Assembly (NCBI GenBank): GCA_963969345.1
Contig: OZ017769.1
Location: 2,857,600 to 2,921,599 of the forward strand
Origin: Turbatrix aceti
Lineage: Eukaryota; Nematoda; Chromadorea; Rhabditida; Panagrolaimidae
Length of the DNA: 64,000 nt
Reading direction: 5' to 3'
Below the pieces are notes generated by a model, which was given only the letters and a program-made list of their open reading frames with translations, was not told the DNA's origin and ran no database searches. The translations under genes were made by a program, and so were the position numbers. This document shows, piece after piece, positions 42,188 through 55,500 of this stretch (positions are counted from its first letter, which is position 1; each line of letters starts with the position of its first letter).

Positions 42188-43576
42188 ATGGAAGCAAAAA
42201 AACACAATACTACGGATTTACGCCATCCTCTGAGCCCCGTGTACGCTCCGTGGATCTTCATGTCAGCTATGGATATTTGGAAAGATGATAATACTCGTAA
42301 ACGTACCCGTAACATTGTTCTGTCTTCTCCCGTAATGTCAGCTTTCTTTGACAAAATCAGGGAATGCTTTATAGGTGGAGCCGATGATTCTGACAACCTT
42401 AATTTTGTTTGTTTTTCTCCACCAATCGATTTCAATTCCCATCACCAATTTGTTTTTCAGTACAGCCTAGAATACTTTGACGAACCGCGGCCGCAGCATG
42501 CCATCCATTGCACCATAAAAATGCCCAAGCAAGGGACATTTTTTTCATGGAAAGAATCATTCAAGACAGAGCTCTTCCTTGATGTCGAAACTTCCAATAA
42601 ATGTGAACTAAGTTGGGCCTACGACATTGTTCCACAACTATGTGGCTTTTCGAGTAAGATTTTAGACAAATTTCGAATCAAATGAACATCTTTGTAGATG
42701 GTTTTGGTCGTTCTTTACCAAACGGTTGCACAAATGCTGTTCGTCCTAGTGTGACGTCATTCATACGCCGACACCCTCTTCAGGAGCTTTCCGCCTCCAT
42801 CGAATTTTTCCTTGAATTGCCTCAAAGTCCTTCCGAGCCAAAGAAAATGTACTTGGTTTCTATTGGAGTTCGCCGATTTTCGGATTTTCTTGTAAGTACA
42901 AATATTTATTTATTTTATACAAAGTTGACATTAATGTTTTAGACGCTTTTTAATACCAAGCGGTTTATATCGAATGTTATACTTTTGGACTTCGGTATGG
43001 ACTATGCTAGCAACTTGACAACCTTTCTCCAGAATACGGCAATTCGGTAAATCTGCTGCGGTTTTTGCAATACTTTTTTTTATTCTTTTTTTTGCAGCAT
43101 GCCTGAAACTCGCATGATACAAATCAACTTGCCGGATTTAAGTCCCCGATTTCCAGTTGCTGAAATGATCCAGGCCCTTTACACCGTCTTTCCTGGCATA
43201 AAACATTTGATTTTTAGAGCCATATTTCCTGCTCAAACAAAAGTTGTATGTCATATTTACATTTGTACTTTCATACGATGCTTTTTCGTTTCAGACGTCG
43301 TACGATCGTGTTCGCCTGGAGAACGACTTTGCGCATATTTTACAAGAACTGGAAAAAACGCCACCTCAAATCCACGCTGAATTCTATTTTCGTGAATGCG
43401 TCCAGTTTGTGGATAAAAATATTGCAATGTCCGAGTTTGAAACGCCTCCCCCGAATGGCTTTCAATTGCTCCGGCGTTCGAAACTAAATGAACGACTTTT
43501 CGTCAACACAAACAGTTGCGATAATTTTATCCACGGCAACAAGACCGTCACCTATTTCATTAATTTTTCCTACTAG
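42188..43576 (+). CDS. Unrecognised 397-aa protein, complete five-exon gene (A2)
   Basis: Exons 42188-42653, 42698-42891, 42943-43046, 43098-43245 and 43295-43576 join in phase to 397 aa. The first intron (44 nt, GTAAGA...TTTGTAG) is inferred because it fuses two frames that otherwise overlap at ATGA; without it there would be a 165-aa and a second protein. The ATG follows ttttttcag by 11 bases. No signal peptide or membrane segment is visible. The only motif I note is a set of aromatic-rich beta-like segments (FQYSLEYFDE, KMYLVSIGVRRF). Block A1 has exons 2-5 (exon 2 partly outside the window), and B1/B2 carry frameshifted inverted copies. The junction of block A lies inside exon 2 only because the window cuts A1. 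Confidence 0.68.
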
Positions 43577-44358
43577 ATTTATTGTTTTTTGGCACGTTAA
43601 AACTGTTAAATTCAACTGAAGTATATTATTTAAACTGATGTTTTTTGATATTGTTTTGTAAAAAATGATTTAGAAATTAAATAAAAATAAAAATGAGTAA
43701 ACGTCAAAATGAGTAAAAAAAGCAGTTAAAACGTCAAAAACAGAAAAACCGAACTGTTTATCAAGCTACTCGAATAATTGCATTTTGATTCTTTGGCACA
43801 GACAGTCGCTCGAATGACAACTCGGAATGCTACTTGTGTTAAAAAGACGGCACCCAGTGCCAACTTCGTATTTGTTGAACTGTTCGGTCAACCGTTGTTG
43901 GTTCGCGCATTGCAGTTGCAACTCCGGCTTGCTCAGGTAGTGCAGCAAAGCGTTCGTCCATCCTTTCCATGGCATACCGTAAAGACGATTGTACAACAAT
44001 TGTCCGTTGTCTGCTGTGTGCCGTTTTCATGTTGAATGCATCGTGATTTTTTTATTGCTAAATGCAGCGCGTATTGCAGTTGTAACTCCGGCCTGCTCAG
44101 GTAATGCAGCAACGCGTTTGTCCATCTTTCCCATGGCATGCCGTAGAAACTGGGGGTGTGGCGTTTGCGTACTATCCAAAGCCGTTGTGGTGTCTGGACA
44201 ACAGGGATCGCGATCGTCAGTCCATGTTGAACGAGCGCGCGCGGAAGCCGTCTGGGAAAAAGTCGTGCGCCCGGATTTTGTCCACTGCCAGCGACCTGTC
44301 CATTTTAGCTTTAATTGCGATTGCTTAACTAATAACATAAGTTTTTGTAGGTTCAATC

Positions 44359-44877
44359 ATGGTTCGCGTCGTCATCCAAAAATCGTCGGACAACGCTTCA
44401 GCCTTCCCTTCTCCCCTCCGGGTATCGTTGTACCTGGACAAAAAATATTATTCAAGAAATATTTTTGTTCGCGTCCACCAGGACCTTAGACACGAGGTGG
44501 ACGTGCAGCTCTGCTGCGCGGCTATTTGGCCCGCCGGCAGCGCTTTCAAGTTCAACCCGTCGATCGGGTATCCTGCCGGTGCGATCAGGCGTTTCACCGA
44601 GCACAACGCCGCAGCACCCTACGACAACCCGACGCCTGCCAACGAACGTCGTCTGCGGCTGAGAGATCCGGCTCTCCGGGCCCAGACAATTGAGAAAATT
44701 GAGAGTTCCCGATGCGAAGTGCAATTCGGGAACATCAAAGTCGTCGGATTTATTGAACCCGGCAAAAGGCAAAATTGTCCAGACGTTGTTCTGGTTTTAA
44801 ATTTGATTCTCACGGAAGTGGATGATCCGTGGGATTATTCCCGAGCACCTAAATTAACTTTTAGTTGTTCTGCTTAA
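44359..44877 (+). CDS. Unrecognised 172-aa protein, A2 copy
   Basis: The same single-exon frame as 1611-2129 with an identical predicted protein. Preserved identity in both copies, with GC-ending codons in an AT-rich neighbourhood, supports a real gene, though recent duplication alone could also explain it. The function is unknown. Confidence 0.6.
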   Translation: MVRVVIQKSSDNASAFPSPLRVSLYLDKKYYSRNIFVRVHQDLRHEVDVQLCCAAIWPAGSAFKFNPSIGYPAGAIRRFTEHNAAAPYDNPTPANERRLRLRDPALRAQTIEKIESSRCEVQFGNIKVVGFIEPGKRQNCPDVVLVLNLILTEVDDPWDYSRAPKLTFSCSA

Positions 44878-45277
44878 TTATTTGTTTGTTTGCTGTTTTT
44901 TGTATGAATTTGTTGATTTTTTATCGTTCTATTATTTAAAAATAAATTTTCACAAAAAATCGAAGGAAACAAGGTATTTTCACGACTGGATTGGATTGGG
45001 ATGAATATCAAAAACAGAATCTGAAATCTAAAAAACGTTCAACGTTGTCATATTGCGTGACTTTTTGATTATTGCGTTTTCCGCGCAAAATATGGTCCCA
45101 CACGGAAAAGCGCGACGCGCTTTCTCAACTCGCCAAACTTTTTTTGCTTTTTTTGACCGCTTAGCTTGCTTTGAACTTCGATTTCTTTTCTTTTCCGTGT
45201 TTTCACTTCATTTCCCTCATTTTAACGTGATGCGTCGGCGCGTGCTTGATCCCTTCTCCAACTCAAAATCTTCTAGG

Positions 45278-48200
45278 ATGAGTTTTTTCTCGCAAAACCA
45301 ATCGACGCCGTTCGGCCAACAGCGAACGCAGTCTTTCTTCGGCGGCGGCACGAACACGACCTCGACTGCCGCGACGTCGTCGTCTACCGTCAATGCGGCG
45401 AATCCGATGAACGGTATCATCCTGCCGGAAGCGCCCGATGACACGGTGCAGACGCTCAAATTCAACCCGGCTTCTTCGAACATTATCCTGCTCGCCGCCG
45501 GCAGCTGGGACAACACAGTTCGCATCTGGCAGGTCAGCGAGAACGGAACTGCCGAGCCGAAGCTAAAGCAAGACGTCGGAGCGCCTGTTTTGTCTATTGA
45601 CTGGATTGGGGTGAGTTTTTGGGGGATTTGAGGTTTTCTGGTGGGTTTTTTATTACCTAAAATATTTTTTTGGGGTAAAATGGGGTTTTTTTACGTTTTG
45701 GTGGCGTTTTTGATAGACTTACTGTTGAAAATAGCTTTTTTGAGATTTTTTGAAAACGTTTTTCATCTGAAAATTGCAGGTGGATACGATAAACCATAAA
45801 ATTTGTCGTTTAATTGAACCATAAAATATTAGGAGTTGCGAGTTTTTTTTTTACTTTTTGTACGTCTTCGAACATTTTTCTTGCGAATAATTTTTTTTAC
45901 AAAATTGATCTGCCGTAACTCAAAATGTAACTCGATTGGCAATACGACGTTTTTCGTTTAGGTGAACCCTAAAATTTAGTGCTATCATTTTTAGATTTTT
46001 TTAAATAACTTTTTTTTTCTGGAATTTGGCATTTTTTTGTTTTCTTGTGAATTTCGTGCCTGCAAGCAACGAGAAATCATATTTTTTTATATTTACAAAT
46101 TTTTTGGCATCTTTTATCCGTTCAAAATTTAGGTAATATTTTTCGACATTTTTTTATATTTTTTTCCATAATTATTTATTGTCACTCCCTCAAAAAACCT
46201 CCAAAAAAGGCATTTATTGAATCTGTACTTATTTTACACTTTTGTCTCGTTTTCAAAAGCCCTGCGAGGAAATGGCAAAAATGCGTGTGAAAATGCCGAC
46301 AAATTGGACATTTGAGTGTGCCTGTGTGTGTTTTCTTTCGCCGACTTAGGTTTTTGATGAGTGGCGCTTGCTCGTCTTCTTTTGCCTCGAAGAAACAACA
46401 ATTTTGCTTCTGACAAATTTTTGACAAACTGCAAAATTTTCATTTTTGCAGAAAAATTTGATGAAAAATTTATTTATGCATTTTTTTATAAAATAAAATT
46501 TTTTTTCTGCAAATATTTTTTTTGGATGGTAAAGGTCAAGTTGAGTGCATTTTTTTAAATAAATTTTTAGGATGGAACTAAACTGTTCATTGCATCGGCG
46601 GATAAACAGGCTCGTGTCTGGGATCTCGCGTCGAATCAGACGGCGGTCGTCGGAACCCACGATCAACCCATTCGGACGTGTCACTGGATCCAGTCGTCGT
46701 CCTACCAGTGCCTGATGACCGGATCCTGGGATCGGACACTCAGATTCTGGGATATGCGACAGCTCCCGACGCAGACTGCTCTCGCGACGATCCAACTGAA
46801 GGAGAAAGTCTACTGCGCGGACGTCGTCTACCCAATGGCCTGCGTCGGACTTTCTAACCGGAAAGTGAAGGTCTTCAAGCTCGAAGGCGAACCCAAGGAA
46901 GTCGCCGATGTCGAGACCGCCCTCAAGCACCAGGTTCGTTGAAAACAACAATATTTGGATCAAGTCCAAAAAAAGTTTTAACCAAAAAAATAAAAAAAGC
47001 AACTTTTTTAGACTAAATTTTATGCCAAATTTTTTGTTTCTTTTTTTTGCTAACGTTTTTTTACAGAAAAAAACTTTTTTTAACAAAAAAACCGTTTTTT
47101 TTATATAAAAAAAAACTTTTTTTTTGTTTCGAAGAAACCAGTTTTTTTAATTCGAAAATAAATATTTTTTCGTATTTTTGTGCATTCTTGATTTTCAGTT
47201 TTATTCCATTTTTTTTATTTTGTACGCTAAAAAATGGTTTGTCAAAATTTTAAAATTTTTGTTAGGAAACATTTTTATGTTTTTTTTTCACGAAATTTTA
47301 CGCATTCAAAAATTTTTGTGCATAATTTTTTTTTTGTTTGGCAAGTAAATTTTTTTTTGATTTTTTTGCCTTTTTTTCGGTTTTTTGCGATTTTTTTGTT
47401 TTTACGCAAAAGAATATTTTGTACAGCAAAAATTATTTCTTGATTTTTTCCAATTCAAAAAAAATGTTTTTTAGATGCGCTGCATCGGAATTTTCCGAAA
47501 CAAAACCACCGGTCAGCCGTGCGGCTTCGGTCAGGGCTCGATCGAGGGCCGCGTCGCAGTCCAGTACGTCGACAACACCTCGCCGAAGGAAAACTTCACC
47601 TTCAAGTGCCATCGCTCGCCCGACATCATCAATGGCTTCCAGGAGATTTACCCGGTCAACGACGTCTGCTTCCACCCCCAGCACAATACCCTCGTCACCG
47701 CCGGCGGCGATGGCAGGTATTCGTACTGGGACAAGGACCAGAGAATGAAGCTCAAGACCTCCGAGCAGCATCCCTACGCTATCACCGCTGTCCACATCCA
47801 TGGAAATGGAAATGTCATGGCCTATGCCATTGGATACGATTGGAGTCGGGTGAGTTGCTGGCTTGAGTGGGTTTTTTGGGGTTTGGGATGGGCGAACAGT
47901 AGTTTTTTTTTGTTTTCGAACGAACACGAACGTTTTGACAAATCGGACGAACGCGAACATTTTTAACTGTGTTCGCGAACGAACAGATTTTTTACATTTT
48001 ATACACGTACATTTTTTACGGTGTTCGCGAACGAACAAGGTACAAATTTTTTTTCGTGTTATATACAAAATTTGTCCAAACCTGGCAGAATAACGTAAAC
48101 TGCGGTATTATGCGTTTTCACGTTTTCAATGACAATTTTCGAACCTTTTTTATGATCGAATGCAATTTTCACTATTTGTCATTTTTCGTCGAATAACATC

Positions 48201-48960
48201 GATTTCGGCATCATAAAACTGATTTTACCTAAATTTTTGTTTGTTTTATCTGTTTGGAAAATTAATTTGTTCGCGAACGAATTCGAACAAAGAAAATCAG
48301 TTCTCGAACGAACACGAACACAAAAATTTCAATTTGTTTGCGAACGAACACTTCGTTCGTTCATCCTTGGTTGTGGTTGATCTGTGGGCTCTAAAACACT
48401 TTTTGTTCCTGAACATTGATCCGGAACTTTTCTTTCGTTCTCTTTTTTTTTGGTGGCGGTTGGGGATGATCAGTAGTGTAGTATTAATTTTTTGACGACA
48501 TCCGTGATCATCGGTAGTCGAATCGAATCCTGTTGTTTGCAGTTGATTGCTTTCCATATCGTTTGATGCACTCTTTTTTTTTTTATCATTTTGTTGCCTG
48601 TCCGCCACGCGTCATTACTGGTGCACAAAACTGTCAGTCACTTATCGAGATTTTTAATGACCCAGCGGCGGTGTACCAAAGGATCTCTTTGTTCACACGC
48701 CGCTTTGGCTTGGGTACTTGAAAAAAACGTAAAGTGACGCCAATGATTGCGTTTAGGTTCTCCAAACTCCAAAGAATGTCCAAAGAGAGCAATTTTTGTT
48801 TTTTTTGGCAAAAACAAAAACGTGAAGAAAAACAAAAAAAAAAAGTGAAATCTGCTTATTATTTGTCTTTTTTCAGGGCCACGCGCAGAATCAACCCGGT
48901 ACAGGCGCCAAGATTTACCTCGTGCCATGCAGCGACGACCTAAAACCCCGAAAGAAGTAA
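45278..48960 (+). CDS. rae1: RAE1/GLE2 mRNA export factor, WD40 protein, A2 copy
   Basis: Exons 45278-45610, 46571-46933, 47475-47849 and 48877-48960 give the same 384-aa protein as the A1 copy. Intron differences from A1 are small substitutions and homopolymer length changes; third-position differences in exons are few (for example aca/act in the second exon, gttgtc/gtcgtc in the same exon). The acceptor before the ATG reads cttctag in A2 and cttccag in A1. Both copies therefore look able to make full-length RAE1. Confidence 0.93.
47886..48366. mobile_element. GTTCGCGAAC-rich MITE-like element in RAE1 intron 3, A2
   Basis: Duplicate of 5134-5614, carried by the block A duplication. Confidence 0.5.
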
Positions 48961-48992
48961 CGAACTGCAAAAAAACACCCGCTTTGATTCCA

Positions 48993-49443
48993 CTATTTTT
49001 TTTGTTCCGGGTTTTCTCCGAACTCGTTTGTTTTTATTGTCTGTGAAGTTTTTTCGTCAATTTGCTGAAGTTTTTGGTACCGTGACCAATGAATAGATCG
49101 CTGAACTCGGAAAGTTTTATCGAAAAAAAAAGTTGGTAGAAAGTTGGGGGCAAAAATTTGGTTAAGCTTTAGGCCGAAATTGAACCCAAAAGCTTCTATG
49201 AAAGTTGAAAAAATGGGTCTCACATCAGACGGAACTCCGAAGTCGGGCCAGGTAGTGAAGTGAAACTGGGTGAGGATTCGGCTTCCGTGCTCGCCGCCCG
49301 AGGACGTCAGATTTTCGTTGCTCGTCGAAACGCGAAGTTGCCTCACGGTATACTCATCGTAGTACGTTTCATCGGCGATTTCGACGCAAAAATCACCCTA
49401 ATCGTTCTCGGTGTTGTATTCCGTGCCGAAGTACGGGTAACAT
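48993..49443 (-). pseudogene. Protein tyrosine phosphatase exon relic, A2
   Basis: Same fragment as 6242-6689, with the in-frame TAG after TEYNTEND and the intact TQFHFTTWPDFGVP segment. It has one more Gly codon (SSGGE) than A1. Confidence 0.7.
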
Positions 49444-52400
49444 CTGAAAAAACGGGGAAAATGGAGACGAAAAAAAATGATTTTAAAAAATTTGGAAAGA
49501 AACAGCGACCAAAATCACAACAGAATTTATAGAAAAAAAAGTAACAAAATTAGTAATGATAGATATATTTATTTAATACAAAGTAACGTTTAGAAAAAGT
49601 TGTGTTGACATTTTTTATCGTTACTGTGTTGTGATGTTATCTTTTTACCGTGTTTGTCACATTTTTTGTTACTTTTTGAAATTCGCGATCATTTTTGACG
49701 TTTGCGAACATTTTATGTTGTTTTTGGTCCATTTATAATATTTTGGTTCGTTTTTTTGCCATGTGCTATAGTTCAATTTTAGTCCTTGCTCTTCACTGAC
49801 TTCGTCCAGAGCGGAATGTGACGGAAAAGTACACTTGTCCAAGTTGGGCAGTCCGCGTGAAAATTCTATTACCCAAGTTCTTCGATGTTGCCGGCCAGTC
49901 TGCAAGCCTGCCTTGGAAGATGTGTGATGATGGGGAGAAAGCAAGAATACCAGGGCAGCAATCCTGCTGCTGAATTTCTTTTTTTTTGCAGACATGCCAA
50001 AAATAGGGTACTGCAAAAAACGGCAACAAACGAAGAAGCGCACCAGGCAACAGCAACGTTGCCTGGTGCCAAAGATAAAAGGCTGATTCCCGACTTCAAA
50101 GATTGATGGCTTCTGTACGATATATAAATTTGATTGCAATTTTTGATGTCGAAGTCGTTTTCTATGAAATATAAAAAATGTCGAATTTGATGGGAGATCG
50201 AATAAATCAGATATGAGTCTCAAATCTGCTGACAGCCGAGCAAATCTCTTTTTTTTGGTCTCATAACTGAAATTGAAAAAAAAACGTAATACAGTATACA
50301 GTCCGAAAGATTTTTATCTTGTAAAAAATTTTTTTTCGTGCCGGGACACAATTTTCCCATTTTTTCAAAAAAAAAACCGAAATTTGTTTTAAAAATTACG
50401 ATCATATTTGTTTTATATTTACTTGCGTTAAAATTTTATGGTTTTTTCCACCCGATTGTTTTTTTCTCCTGCGTAAACGTGAAACATATTTGTTCATGAT
50501 TCAGACCCCCAAAAGCGAACGTGACGCATACCCCGCACCCTGCTCCCTCTGATCCCTGGTGTTTCATGTGTTTCATGTTGTCCTTCTGACACATTCTATT
50601 TTTTTCTTCTAGCGGACAGATTTTTTTGTTTTGTATTTTTTTCAGTCGGTCGGCTGCTTTCTTTCCTTTTGCTCTTTGTCGACGCCGCCAGGATCGACGA
50701 AGTCGACCAAGACCAAGAGCAGCCAACTCCGGAGTTGTCCGTGCGTGTGACGACACTTCACGCATCGATAATATTATGTATTTCACAGCTCATGCGACGA
50801 CGGTCGTCGATGACTGACTGACAACAGATGTCGAAGTCGAAGGCGAAGGCTGCTTTCCAGAATAGACGGCTGTGGAATAGGTGGTGACCAATCCAACCGC
50901 GAACGTGCTAAAGGCGAGGCTCGAGCTCCTCAAAGGGGGAAAAATTGGAAGCAAGACTCATGAAAACTAGCGTTTGTGACCTTTTCTTTCCCGACATGAA
51001 TCGCTATTGTTATTCGAACTACGGCCACCTTCGCTTCCGGTTCCCCTTGCAGGGCTCGTTGGTGCACGTTTTTGGCTTTCCGGAAGTCTGAGTTCCGAAA
51101 CAGGCTCTCAAAAAAACAGAAACTAGAATTCATGAAATTATCGGACTTTCAAATCGAAAAAAATTCGGGCAGTTCGAATTTTTTAAGAGTAAAAAAAAAA
51201 CAAAAACGTGCGTCAAATTTGGAAAAACGTTAACCAGAAATTGTTATGTAAAAAATACAAAAATGAACAAAAAATTAGAAACGATCGTTACCGTATTCTT
51301 GTATGCAAAACTGATTTTCCATTCGAGACCGAACAAAATCCACATTTCGGAGGTCTTGAGCGGAATTTTTTGTTTTTTTTTGAACATGAACAAAAAAAAT
51401 TTCAATTTTGCGCTTCTTGAACCCGGTCTCAAGTGGAAACTTGATTTTCCACTCGAGACAACGCCCAATCTGCAAATCTGAATTTCTAAAATCGTGAACC
51501 GTTTTTTTTGGATTCAATCACCAAAACATAGAAAATGTCGGCTCATAGCTATTTTTAATTTTCTTTTATATATTTTTTTGTACACATTTTGTACGTTCCC
51601 TTACTTTCTTCCATCATTTTCACCTTTCCTGAACAAACATGTTCGTGATAGAAAAAAAATTAAATCACATCAAATCAATGAATGAATGCTTTGATGTGTA
51701 AAACACCCGCTTTCGCTCCGGCTCCCGTCACCTTTTTCTTTCAGCTTATCACCACCTTCCCAGTCACCGCCACCGTCACCGATGTACGTGTACGTGTATG
51801 TATGTGTTTGCATGCATCCAACAGTCTGAATAATAATACTTTTTTTGTTATTTCTCTTTTTTTTCGCATTCTATGTCAAAAAAACACGATAATAATCATC
51901 GATTGCAAATCATCCAAATCATGAAGAAAAAATTATTATGGAAAAAAACTGAAAAAAAGAAAAAGAAGAAAAAGAAAAATACTGTTTTTTGCGGAAATAA
52001 TAAAAATTTAATAATAAAATAAAAATTGTGTTGTATGTGTAAATCCAGTCCGTCCAGGCGGCAGGTGATCGTAACCAGGCGGGTGGGCGTGGTGGATTCT
52101 ACACAGGTGTGTGCCAGAGGAAAGATAGATAAGAGGCAAGAAGGTGTTATGAGTCGACCTGACTGACAACAGACAATTAATTAAATTTAATTCTTTTTTT
52201 TTCTCTTGAACGGGGCAGGAGAGCATGCACGCGGGAGGGCACCTGCAACACAACAAAGAGCAAAGAGAATCTGATGGCGGGCGGGGAGGATTCTGAATCT
52301 GTTTAACCAGAAATTTTTCAGTTCAAAAATTTTTTTTTTTCAAATTAAAAAGTTTCCCAAAAAATATTTTTAATGAGGCAAGACGACCGTATGCCAGTGA

Positions 52401-52513
52401 TGGTATACGGTAGATGATTGTATACGGTAGAGCAGAGCAAAGAAGGAAGGAACGCGTTTGTTTGGATGAAGGAGGCCGAGTCGGAAAATCGGGGAAGAGA
52501 GGGAGAATGGCAA
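49444..52513. other. Intergenic region, A2
   Basis: Duplicate of 6690-9741; no confident gene. The part 51145-51410 is much more diverged from A1 than its flanks. Confidence 0.4.
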
Positions 52514-55500
52514 TCACTTTTTGACCTCGTTGGTGAGAATCTGGAAGAGTTCTTTGTCGGCGAGGCAGCCGTCAACAAACTCCTTGAGCGTGAGTTCCTT
52601 GTCGTTGTTGACGTCCATTTTCTGTAAAAAAAAAGTTTATCTTTCTCCAAAAAAATTTTTTTTTTCTGCTTACCTCAAAGATCATCTTGGCACGCTTTCG
52701 CGGTGAATCGTCGGCGGACTTTGTAACTTCTGGACCGAGCATTTCGTAGATTGCCTATAAATGGATACAGTTACGTCACAGATGAAACATGAATCGTTTG
52801 CTTGGCCTTTTTTTTTCTCTCTCTGGCTTGCTGTTTGTTTTATTAATAGACTCCTTCCAGGTCCCATAAATTGTAGTCTGGGGAGATGACGACGTCATAG
52901 ACGGGCAAAAAAAGCTATGCTATATATGCTGGCTATAATTCAAGTCGTCCCCCTCAATGCTCGATAGACAGCGTGTACAGATGTCATGGTTAATTATTCG
53001 TTGACCAAAGGCTTTTTTTAGTGTCCCCCAAAAAAATGTGTTGGGGGGAGACAAAAATAAACAGATAATACAAAATTCATCGAAAGAAAAAAGGAAAAAA
53101 TGCGGGGGTTATGAAAAAATTAAAAATGCCGTCAGCATCGATGCAGATGTTTTTTTTAACTCTAAAGTTTTTGTTCGTAATTTTTTTTTTACGTTAGAAC
53201 AGTACAAATCGACTCTTTGGTCCCTCAAAAATTTGTCTGGGTTTTTTTTTGTTCAAAAAAAAGTTGAGTATTCCCCATGCGTTTTTGTCATTGTCATGCA
53301 TGCGCATCATCCGTTCGTTTTCGTCGTCTCGCTAGATGGCATAAGCCTTTCTCCATGGCACAGCAAAAAAAATGAGGAAAAATAAAAATTCTTCGATTGA
53401 CTAAGACAGCACCCAATGCAACTAAATATTTAACTCAGCGGGTTTCGATTTAACCTTCTCAAAGTCCTACGCCCTGTGCCGTACGTAGTCATCAGCATCG
53501 GCATCTTCTTCATCGACAAAGCCTCCGTCGTCCCCCTAATCCCCGCTCGTCCGCAACTCATCATTGGCCTCTACCCTCGACCAACGGCAAAACCTGTATT
53601 TTACGACAACCGGAAGAAGAGTGAGTGAGAAGTGGGTGCGGTTGTGCCATGGCTGGCCATCTCGATGCCCAATGCCCGATGCATTGACTATACATACCGG
53701 AAGCAACCGTAGACGATGATGGTACGCACAAAGCGTAGTACATCCAACAAAGAGACGTGGGGGTGGAAGGGGGTGAAACATGACTTTAAATATGTTTTTC
53801 TGAATTGCTGTTTGGAAAATTGAAAAATAATTTGCAGGTAAGAGTTAATTGGCACGTCTCGTCGCTCGGCTACTTGCTATTAAGTATGGCACAACAGACA
53901 AGTACTTGATTACTGCTTTGAAATTTTTTTCTTCCTTTTGCAGTTTTTTTCTTGCTTTGCAGTTTGTGTACTGTAAATTTTACACAAATTTTTTAAACCC
54001 AAAAATTCGTTAACCTAAAAAAATTTTAAACCCAAAAAATTTTACTCCAATTAAAAAAAAATTGGAACGCCTTAAAAACCAAAAAAATGCTGAATATCGT
54101 GCTAAGACCATTTTCATCAGGTGCGCCATAAAAACAAAATCAATGCCCTCAAAAAAATATATCGACCAAATTTCAGCTTGTAGCGTACAAATTCTATTCC
54201 TCTGTCCCTCACTTGCTACAAGCACGCAAGAAAATGAATGCAATGCCCCAGTAGCTCACCCTTTCCATTTCCTGTTAAAAAGTCCAAAAAAAGGCAACAT
54301 TGCCTCTGACTTCAACGCCATCGCCGTCGCCGACACCGCCTGCCAAGAAAGTTGGCTCGCGAGACAACTTTCTTGTTCTTTTTGTGTTCTTTCGAAGCGT
54401 CGACGAACGACTGAAGAACGTTTCTTTTTGTCAACCCCCCCCCCCTAGTTGTCCTCTGGCTACCCGGAGAAAGTACAGCAACATACATACGTCGTCTTCG
54501 GAAGCCATATTGAAGCGCGGTTATCGATTTTGAGTCACGCAACGTTGCCCAAAACCCATATGTTGACCAGACAAGAAAGACAAAAGCGATGGGTGTGGGA
54601 AGCCGTCGCTTGCTGTTTGAACCCATTTTGACACACATTATCATGTACTTAAGAGCAGTTGCATTCACTGTGGATGTCTAGAAGCCAGTCTGGTTGATCT
54701 CGAAAAACCATTGGCACTTTATCACTCGTCCACAGCGTTATCGATGCCAACGAAAAAAACAAAAACATGTGTGCGACCAAAGATAAATAAACAAAAATGT
54801 AAAAAAAACTAATATTTTGAATTCAAAAAACTCCCGCTTAAAAACGCAAAAAACGATAACATTCCACTCGAGACCAACCGTTCTAAAAAATACGCATGTT
54901 GCGCGCACTTTTGTCCCAATCTTCTTTCAACTTTTTTTTTGTAAATTCTGCATCAGAAAAATTTTGCAGAATTTTTTTCATTCAAAAAACTGCTTATATT
55001 CATTCCAAAAAAAGTATTTTATTAATAAAACATAAATTTTTAATTCCATCACAAAAAAATCTTTCAAAAAAAGCATTGACATTCCCCCACCTGGCGGTCG
55101 TTAAAGCTTCAAAGTCCACGGAAAATACACATTTTGACGTAACTGAGTGCCGTGGCGTGTCCTTTTAAGTAGGCATGCATACTAACGAGAGCAAATGTGT
55201 ATTCTTCCCCCGGATCGTGGTGTTGGTCTTTCAACGAAGACCAGGAAGAGAATTTATTTTTTTTCTTCTCCACTCTATTTTTCTCATTCAAGAAATCCCA
55301 AAATCCATAATTCTTCGTTTCTTGTTCGTTCATACATACATATCTATTTTTTTATCCCCCGACAGCGAAAAAAAAGCATTAATGCGTTTTGCAGCCAGTC
55401 GTCGTCGATGTCGTCGTTTTGGCTCCAGGGAGGTCCACGAACAATCAACAACAAAAAAATTATTGTTATTTGTGAAAGAAGAAGAAAAATTGCATCAGTG

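Larger units (their letters stand above)
42749..52816. repeat. Segmental duplication block A, copy A2
   Basis: Partner of 1-10361. It is connected at the right to the rest of the calcium sensor gene and at the left to exon 1 of the 397-aa gene, so this is the more complete locus. Confidence 0.95.

Noticed and set aside
42682..42900. Separate gene starting MNIFVDGFGR
   Set aside because: A 44-nt intron with proper GTAAGA/TTTGTAG signals joins it in phase to the upstream exon, which explains the ATGA overlap better.
1..52816. Whole A1/A2 and B1/B2 duplication as uncollapsed haplotypes in the assembly
   Set aside because: A1 and A2 have different right neighbours and different sensor gene content, and B1 and B2 are joined through a templated inverted insert, so they are not simple alleles. 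Read depth is still needed to be certain.
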